DNA of 8,025 bases. Source: CAJAUT01 sp043809365 (GTDB lineage: Bacteria > Patescibacteriota > Microgenomatia > UBA1400 > UBA12108). Shown here piece by piece: positions 4,931 through 8,025 of the stretch (position 1 is its first letter; every line of letters begins with the position of its first letter). The position numbers were made by a program, and so were the translations under genes. The stretch spans positions 1 to 8,025 of the forward strand of contig JAZDDW010000044.1 in assembly GCA_043809365.1 (NCBI GenBank). The letters run 5' to 3'. The notes beneath the pieces were generated by a model. That model made no database searches. It had not been told where the DNA came from and was given only the letters and a program-made list of their open reading frames with translations.

Positions 4931-6178
4931 CTATACTTTTGCCAGCCTAATTAATTCTTGCAAATCAACGAGTTTAGTTTCTTTTTCATTCCTCAACTTC
5001 AGTTCAACCTGATCCTGGGTCTTTGCCGACACGATCGCGCGATAGGGGATCCCCAATAGGTCGGCGTCTGCGAGTTTCTGACCCGCCCCCACTTCAGTGC
5101 GCTCATCATACAACACCTCAATCCCCTTGGTAGTCAGTTCTTGGTATATTGCCTCCGCCTTCGCTACCACACTCTCATCATTAGTATTCAGGCTCACGAG
5201 GTGTAGCTGGAACGGCGCGACCGACTCCGGCCAAATAATCCCGCGCTCGTCGTGGAATTTCTCGACAATTACCCCCATGGTGCGGGATATCCCGATCCCA
5301 TAACACCCCATAATTGGATAGATTTTCTCTCCTTTTTCATTGTTGATCGTCAATTCAAAAGCCTTGGTATATTTAGTTCCCAAGTCAAACACATTTCCCA
5401 CCTCCGAGGCCATCGCGGACTTGAGTTTATCCTTCTTACATATTGGGCAATCATCACCCACCTTGTAGGTCTTAATATCATCCACGTTGACACAATAGTC
5501 GCATTGGTCGCAATACAATATCGGCGCTTCCCCAGCGTCGGTCAAAACCTCAAACTCATAACTCACTTTCTCGGTAAATGACCCGCCCGATGCCTCCGTG
5601 GCCTTTGCAGTTAAACCAAGCCGTGTAAAAACTCGCATATATGCAGCCTTTACCTTGGTATAAAACTTGTCAAAATCCGCCTGTGTTGCATGCCAACTAT
5701 ACATATCTTTCATTAAGAATTCGCGCCCCCGCAAAATCCCCGATTTGGAGCGCAACTCATCTCGGAACTTAGAGTTGATATGGTAGATGGCGAGGGGGAG
5801 ATCCTTGGCGCTATGGATCCATTCCTTGGCCAGTGGGGTTACCGTCTCTTCGTTGCTCTGAGCCAGTGCATATTCTTTGTCCGTGCGGCTCTTGATTTTA
5901 AAGAGCACGTCTATCTTGTCCCATCCCCCAGTTTGTTTCCAGAGTGCCGATGGATGCAGGAGAGGCATGAGTACTTCTTGCCCGCCAATTCCGTCCATTT
6001 CTTCCCGCACGATTTGCGATATTTTATTCAGTACCCGCAGCCCCAAGGGGAGATAGGTATACACGCCTGCCATGACCTGACGTACGAATCCCGCCTGTAC
6101 CAAGAGTTTGTGGTTTATTGTCTCAGCGTTGGCTGGTGCGCTTTTCAAACTTTTTGCAAACATTTGTGAGTATTTCAT
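4931..6178 (-). CDS. proS: Prolyl-tRNA synthetase, short form without editing insertion
   Basis: A 415-residue class II synthetase that attaches proline to tRNA-Pro. Visible elements are motif 1 around EVLMPLLHP (68-76), the proline-binding loop QSNEETVTPL (107-116, normally PTHEE or similar), motif 2 FRDELRSKSGILRGREFLMKDMYSW (138-162), motif 3 MGCYGIGISRTMGV (290-303) and a C-terminal anticodon-binding domain (about 322-415, including EVLYDERTEVGAGQKLADADLLGIPYR). Bacterial-type ProRS is usually about 570 residues with an editing domain (INS) between motifs 2 and 3. Here that domain is absent and its place is taken by a possible zinc knuckle, C223-x2-C226 and C244-x2-C247. The ATG overlaps the stop of the upstream HD-domain gene (ATGA), indicating translational coupling. 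Mischarged Ala-tRNA-Pro would have to be cleared by a separate deacylase. Confidence 0.95.
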   Translation of the reverse strand: MKYSQMFAKSLKSAPANAETINHKLLVQAGFVRQVMAGVYTYLPLGLRVLNKISQIVREEMDGIGGQEVLMPLLHPSALWKQTGGWDKIDVLFKIKSRTDKEYALAQSNEETVTPLAKEWIHSAKDLPLAIYHINSKFRDELRSKSGILRGREFLMKDMYSWHATQADFDKFYTKVKAAYMRVFTRLGLTAKATEASGGSFTEKVSYEFEVLTDAGEAPILYCDQCDYCVNVDDIKTYKVGDDCPICKKDKLKSAMASEVGNVFDLGTKYTKAFELTINNEKGEKIYPIMGCYGIGISRTMGVIVEKFHDERGIIWPESVAPFQLHLVSLNTNDESVVAKAEAIYQELTTKGIEVLYDERTEVGAGQKLADADLLGIPYRAIVSAKTQDQVELKLRNEKETKLVDLQELIRLAKV

Positions 6179-6783
6179 ACCTCTATATTATATCTCAACA
6201 ACTCGTCAAATAGGGGAGTAACCGATTTTTCTGTAATCGACCGCACATCAGTCGAAGTTAACGTCTGCACATAGCCCTCCAACATTTTACCCCACCTAGA
6301 TTCGGCTCGGAATCCGCTGTATCGTGCGGCCAAATCTGCAATTCTTTCTTCTAAGGACACTACCCCGCTCATTGCCACCCGCAAGTCCGCGTATAGCACA
6401 ACTAATGCTGGCCTAGATGTCTGCTCAAAATCCGCTGGCGTCGGCTCACTCTCGTACAACTTGGCTTCTGCCAGCAGATATTCCACATATTCCTCCATCC
6501 CTAGTTCCTTCAAAATTCCGTAAGTAGCAACGTGGGCGTCGTGTCCCCATTTCTCCCACAACTTTTCTTGTTTTGGCCCCCACTCTGTCTGGTATTCTGG
6601 GCCGAGCTTAAACTTGGCCAAATTCCCCAAGTCATGTACCAAACACGCGATCACCGACTTGACTGCCAGCTCACGATCATTCCAGGAGTCTGTAATTAGC
6701 TTGCCTACTCCCGCCACCCGTAGCATATGGGTCGCCAGTTGTGGCATGATTTGATATTTCTGGTATAGGTCTCTAATCAACAT
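6175..6783 (-). CDS. HD-domain metal-dependent phosphohydrolase
   Basis: A 202-residue cytoplasmic protein with the HD superfamily metal-binding pattern: H19 (LATHMLRVAG), H50-D51 (ACLVHDLGN), H81 and H84 (EKWGHDAHVATYGIL) and D133 (VVLYADLRV). Such proteins hydrolyse phosphate esters, often of nucleotides or cyclic nucleotides; the substrate cannot be told from the sequence. The C-terminal 60 residues are helical and not recognised. Its TGA stop overlaps the proS ATG by four bases, so the two are one transcription unit, an arrangement that suggests a housekeeping role. A -10-like box lies 6 bases before its ATG and no Shine-Dalgarno is present. It diverges from the membrane-protein gene at 6817 across 33 bases. 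Confidence 0.85.
   Translation of the reverse strand: MLIRDLYQKYQIMPQLATHMLRVAGVGKLITDSWNDRELAVKSVIACLVHDLGNLAKFKLGPEYQTEWGPKQEKLWEKWGHDAHVATYGILKELGMEEYVEYLLAEAKLYESEPTPADFEQTSRPALVVLYADLRVAMSGVVSLEERIADLAARYSGFRAESRWGKMLEGYVQTLTSTDVRSITEKSVTPLFDELLRYNIEV
6187..6192 (-). promoter_or_regulatory. Possible internal -10 box for proS
   Basis: On the minus strand TATAAT (6192 to 6187) lies 8 bases before the proS ATG, inside the end of the HD-domain gene. It could drive a separate leaderless proS transcript. No -35 at proper spacing is seen, so the evidence is the box and its position only. Confidence 0.3.
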
Positions 6784-6788
6784 GGGTC

Positions 6789-6795
6789 TATAATA
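6789..6795. promoter_or_regulatory. Shared divergent -10 element
   Basis: TATAATA at 6789-6795 reads TATAAT (6789-6794) on the plus strand and TATTAT (6795 to 6790) on the minus strand. The plus-strand start would fall near 6801, leaving a leader of about 16 bases that contains the ribosome binding site of the gene at 6817. The minus-strand start would fall at or next to the HD-gene ATG (6783), which would be leaderless. No convincing -35 is seen on either side. Confidence 0.5.
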
Positions 6796-6801
6796 ACATC
6801 C

Positions 6802-6808
6802 AAGGAGG
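6802..6808 (+). promoter_or_regulatory. Strong ribosome binding site of the membrane-protein gene
   Basis: AAGGAGG at 6802-6808 ends 8 bases before ATG 6817 and fixes this start. Confidence 0.8.
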
Positions 6809-6816
6809 CTACATCT

Positions 6817-7485
6817 ATGAAAAAACTCTTACTCATCATTTTGATCCTGATCCTTATTCCCGTAGGGGTCCTGGCCTATTTTGGGCTTGTTCCTGGTCTC
6901 TCCCCCCTGGTCACCAAGCCTGTTGATCTGGGAGTCAAAGCCGACCCTTCGCTTGTGACTGCTTTTGAGACTAAATATGCAGTTCCAGCCGGGGCAAGTA
7001 CCGCCAAGCTCGACGTCTCCCTCTCAAGTGCTGAGATTACCTCTGTCTTTGCGGTCTGGCAACAGCGTGACAAGCTATTTCCGCTACGTGATGTCCAAAT
7101 CAAATTCAACCCCGATGGTACTGGCGAGGCCTCGGGATATCTCAAAATCAGCTCGGCCATCTCTCTGGCCCAAAACCTCGGCTATTCTGATTCGGACATC
7201 GAAAAGGGCAAAGAATACATTCAATATATCTCAGGCGACCTACCATTTTACGTCAAAGGTGCTGGGGGCATGCTCAATAACCAACTTAACATTGATCCCT
7301 CCACTTTTCGTCTCGGCAACGTCACTGTACCCGCCACGCTTACCACCCCAGCTACCAAAGTGGTGGGAGACATGATTACTCGCCGCCTCCAACAAATAGG
7401 AGGTGCCAATATTGAAGAAGCTAGTTTTAAAACTGGCTCCTTCAAATTAAAGGGAACGGTTCCCTCAACCATAAAATATGACTAA
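6817..7485 (+). CDS. Membrane-anchored extracytoplasmic protein of unknown function
   Basis: A 222-residue protein. Residues 1-3 are MKK and residues 4-22 are almost purely hydrophobic (LLLIILILILIPVGVLAYF), a membrane anchor or uncleaved signal segment; no lipobox cysteine is present. The remaining 195 residues would lie outside the membrane. They contain no cysteine and alternate beta-like stretches (AKLDVSLSSAEITSVF, RDVQIKFNPDGTGEASGYLKI, LPFYVKGAGGMLNNQLNIDPSTFRLGNVTVP, EEASFKTGSFKLKGTVP). The order 'anchor, then a curved beta-rich domain with a late strand giving LGNVTVP' loosely resembles YpmS/DUF2140-like proteins of the cell envelope, but this is a weak impression and no function is assigned. 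The gene has a strong ribosome binding site and overlaps the mazG-like gene by 8 bases, so the two are translated together. Confidence 0.8.
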   Translation: MKKLLLIILILILIPVGVLAYFGLVPGLSPLVTKPVDLGVKADPSLVTAFETKYAVPAGASTAKLDVSLSSAEITSVFAVWQQRDKLFPLRDVQIKFNPDGTGEASGYLKISSAISLAQNLGYSDSDIEKGKEYIQYISGDLPFYVKGAGGMLNNQLNIDPSTFRLGNVTVPATLTTPATKVVGDMITRRLQQIGGANIEEASFKTGSFKLKGTVPSTIKYD

Positions 7486-7816
7486 CAAACACAAACACTA
7501 CAAGTCACCTTTCGCCGAGTATTTCAACTATCTCTCTAGAATCGATCGGGGCAAACGCTACTCCAACGAATATGGCTCTATTCTCCTTTTATCGCTCACC
7601 GAAGAAGTGGGGGAGATCGCTCGGGCTTACCTCGCGGAGCACGGCAGGAAACCACTCAATTTGGCCGCCCAGCGCGACGAGTCCTACGAGCAAGAGTTAG
7701 GCGACCTAGTGGTTACGATTCTGCGCATCGCCAGGATCAAAGATATTGATCTGCACGAGCGCATTCTCCAAACCCTCAAAAAAATCGAAGCTCGCAAACT
7801 TAAACCAAAAGAATAA
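7478..7816 (+). CDS. MazG-like nucleotide pyrophosphohydrolase
   Basis: A 112-residue all-alpha protein with the metal-binding pattern of the MazG/dUTPase-like superfamily: E42-E43-x2-E46 (TEEVGEIARAYL) and E73-x2-D76 (QELGDLVVTILRIA). Such enzymes split (d)NTPs to monophosphate and pyrophosphate, cleaning unwanted nucleotides; the exact substrate is unknown. It is single-domain, shorter than the two-domain E. coli MazG. ATG 7478 lies inside the end of the upstream gene (ATGACTAA) and has no ribosome binding site, so it probably depends on reinitiation after the upstream stop. Its own TAA is followed on the next base by tRNA-Gln, implying that the mRNA is cut there by RNase P during tRNA maturation. 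Confidence 0.85.
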   Translation: MTNKHKHYKSPFAEYFNYLSRIDRGKRYSNEYGSILLLSLTEEVGEIARAYLAEHGRKPLNLAAQRDESYEQELGDLVVTILRIARIKDIDLHERILQTLKKIEARKLKPKE

Positions 7817-7887
7817 TGCCGAGTCGTCTAATGGTAGGACAGCAGTTTCTGAAGCTGCTTATTGGGGTTCGAATCCCTGCTCGGCAA
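7817..7887 (+). tRNA. tRNA-Gln (anticodon CTG)
   Basis: A complete cloverleaf of 71 bases. The acceptor stem TGCCGAG (7817-7823) pairs with CTCGGCA (7880-7886), with A7887 as discriminator. The D arm is GTCT-AATGGTA-GGAC (7826-7840), the anticodon arm GCAGT-TTCTGAA-GCTGC (7842-7858) with CTG at 7849-7851, and the T arm 7863-7879 with loop TTCGAAT. It would read CAG codons. The U1-A72 first pair is typical of tRNA-Gln. The bases after the discriminator are CCC, so the CCA end is not encoded and must be added. It begins on the base after the mazG-like stop codon and is followed by a terminator, so it is probably made from the same transcript. Confidence 0.95.
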
Positions 7888-7900
7888 CCCAGGCTATAAA

Positions 7901-7943
7901 GCAAAAAGAGGCGTCCCATGGACGCTTTTTAATCTCTTTTTGC
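7901..7943 (+). terminator. Nested hairpin terminator after tRNA-Gln
   Basis: Two stems share one region. The inner stem GCGTCC (7911-7916) pairs with GGACGC (7920-7925) around a 3-base loop and is followed by TTTTT, a standard terminator. The outer stem GCAAAAAGAG (7901-7910) pairs perfectly with CTCTTTTTGC (7934-7943), so the whole can also fold as a longer hairpin. It closes the unit that starts at 6817. Confidence 0.75.
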
Positions 7944-7944
7944 T

Positions 7945-8000
7945 CCAGCATGGTGGGGGCGGTGTATCGCAAAGCGAGACATAATACCCCCAACATCTGG
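7945..8000 (+). repeat. Strong stem-loop downstream of the tRNA terminator
   Basis: CCAG-C-ATG-G-TGGGGG (7945-7959) pairs with CCCCCA-A-CAT-CTGG (7987-8000): 13 base pairs with one bulge (C7949) and one mismatch (G7953/A7993), five of them consecutive G-C. The loop holds a second hairpin, TCGC-AAA-GCGA (7967-7977), extended by GT/AC. The structure could be a transcript-level element, a binding site, or be incidental to the open frame that covers it. I could not fit a tRNA here. Confidence 0.45.
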
Positions 8001-8025
8001 AAGCATAAATCTCGGTTCGAACCTG
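7950..8025 (+). CDS. Possible start of a gene running off the window
   Basis: ATG 7950 opens a frame of 25 codons without a stop to the window end, beginning MVGAVYRKARHNTPN and ending SRFEP. I do not recognise it. The same frame is open upstream through the tRNA, so openness alone is weak evidence. There is no ribosome binding site; a TTTAAT at 7928-7933 might be a -10 but has no -35. The final GGTTCGAACC (8014-8023) resembles a tRNA T arm, so this end could instead be part of another RNA gene. Low confidence. Confidence 0.2.
   Translation, partial: MVGAVYRKARHNTPNIWKHKSRFEP

Noticed and set aside
5780..6169. Plus-strand open frame opposite proS
   Set aside because: It lies wholly within proS, whose motifs are certain, and shows no independent features.
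7866..8023. Integration attachment-site pair at tRNA-Gln (shared GGTTCGAA)
   Set aside because: The common stretch is 8 bases of the universal T-arm sequence and flanks differ; no integrase is present.
7945..8025. Second tRNA gene cut by the window end
   Set aside because: The GGTTCGAACC end suggests a T arm, but no anticodon arm, D-loop GG or acceptor start can be fitted upstream at the required distances.
1..8025. CRISPR array, riboswitch, prophage or defence island
   Set aside because: No regularly spaced repeats, no recognisable riboswitch core, and no phage or defence genes beyond the single toxin-antitoxin pair.

Overview
This window looks like chromosome of a small-genome bacterium, most likely a member of the Patescibacteria (Candidate Phyla Radiation). 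That placement is an inference from several traits. Genes are short and tightly packed. HrcA and GrpE are compact. Prolyl-tRNA synthetase lacks the editing insertion. The one tRNA gene does not encode its CCA end. Several first-of-operon genes have a -10 box only 6 to 9 bases before the ATG and no ribosome binding site, as expected for leaderless mRNAs. TGA is used as a stop (the HD-domain gene ends in TGA), which argues against the lineages that recode TGA.

Layout. Bases 1-740 are accessory DNA: the 3' end of an ISL3-type transposase with its probable terminal repeat, then a RelB/DinJ-like antitoxin overlapping a YafQ/RelE-like toxin. Bases 741-3960 hold the heat-shock operon hrcA-grpE-dnaK, driven by a strong sigma-70-type promoter whose -10 box lies inside a CIRCE operator, and closed by a clear hairpin terminator; no dnaJ follows. 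Bases 3961-4927 hold a small gene of unknown function and a GNAT acetyltransferase, separated by a spacer with a 68-base imperfect inverted repeat. On the minus strand, 6783 to 4931 is a two-gene unit in which an HD-domain phosphohydrolase overlaps proS by ATGA. Diverging from it, bases 6817-7943 form a plus-strand unit: a membrane-anchored protein of unknown function, a MazG-like pyrophosphohydrolase, and tRNA-Gln(CTG) starting on the base after the mazG-like stop codon, followed by a nested hairpin terminator. The last 80 bases contain a second strong stem-loop and an open frame that runs off the window.

How the genes work together. HrcA should repress its own operon through CIRCE, so hrcA, grpE and dnaK are probably induced together when HrcA is inactivated by heat or misfolding stress. 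GrpE is the nucleotide exchange factor of DnaK. The toxin-antitoxin pair and IS remnant lie directly upstream of this operon with no terminator between, so some read-through is possible. ProRS and tRNA-Gln belong to translation; the MazG-like and HD proteins are probable nucleotide-handling or housekeeping hydrolases. No wholly new system is evident. The most noteworthy points are the set of apparently leaderless starts, the long antitoxin/toxin overlap, the domain-reduced HrcA and ProRS, the zero-gap mazG-tRNA junction, and the structured repeats at 4333-4400 and 7945-8000.
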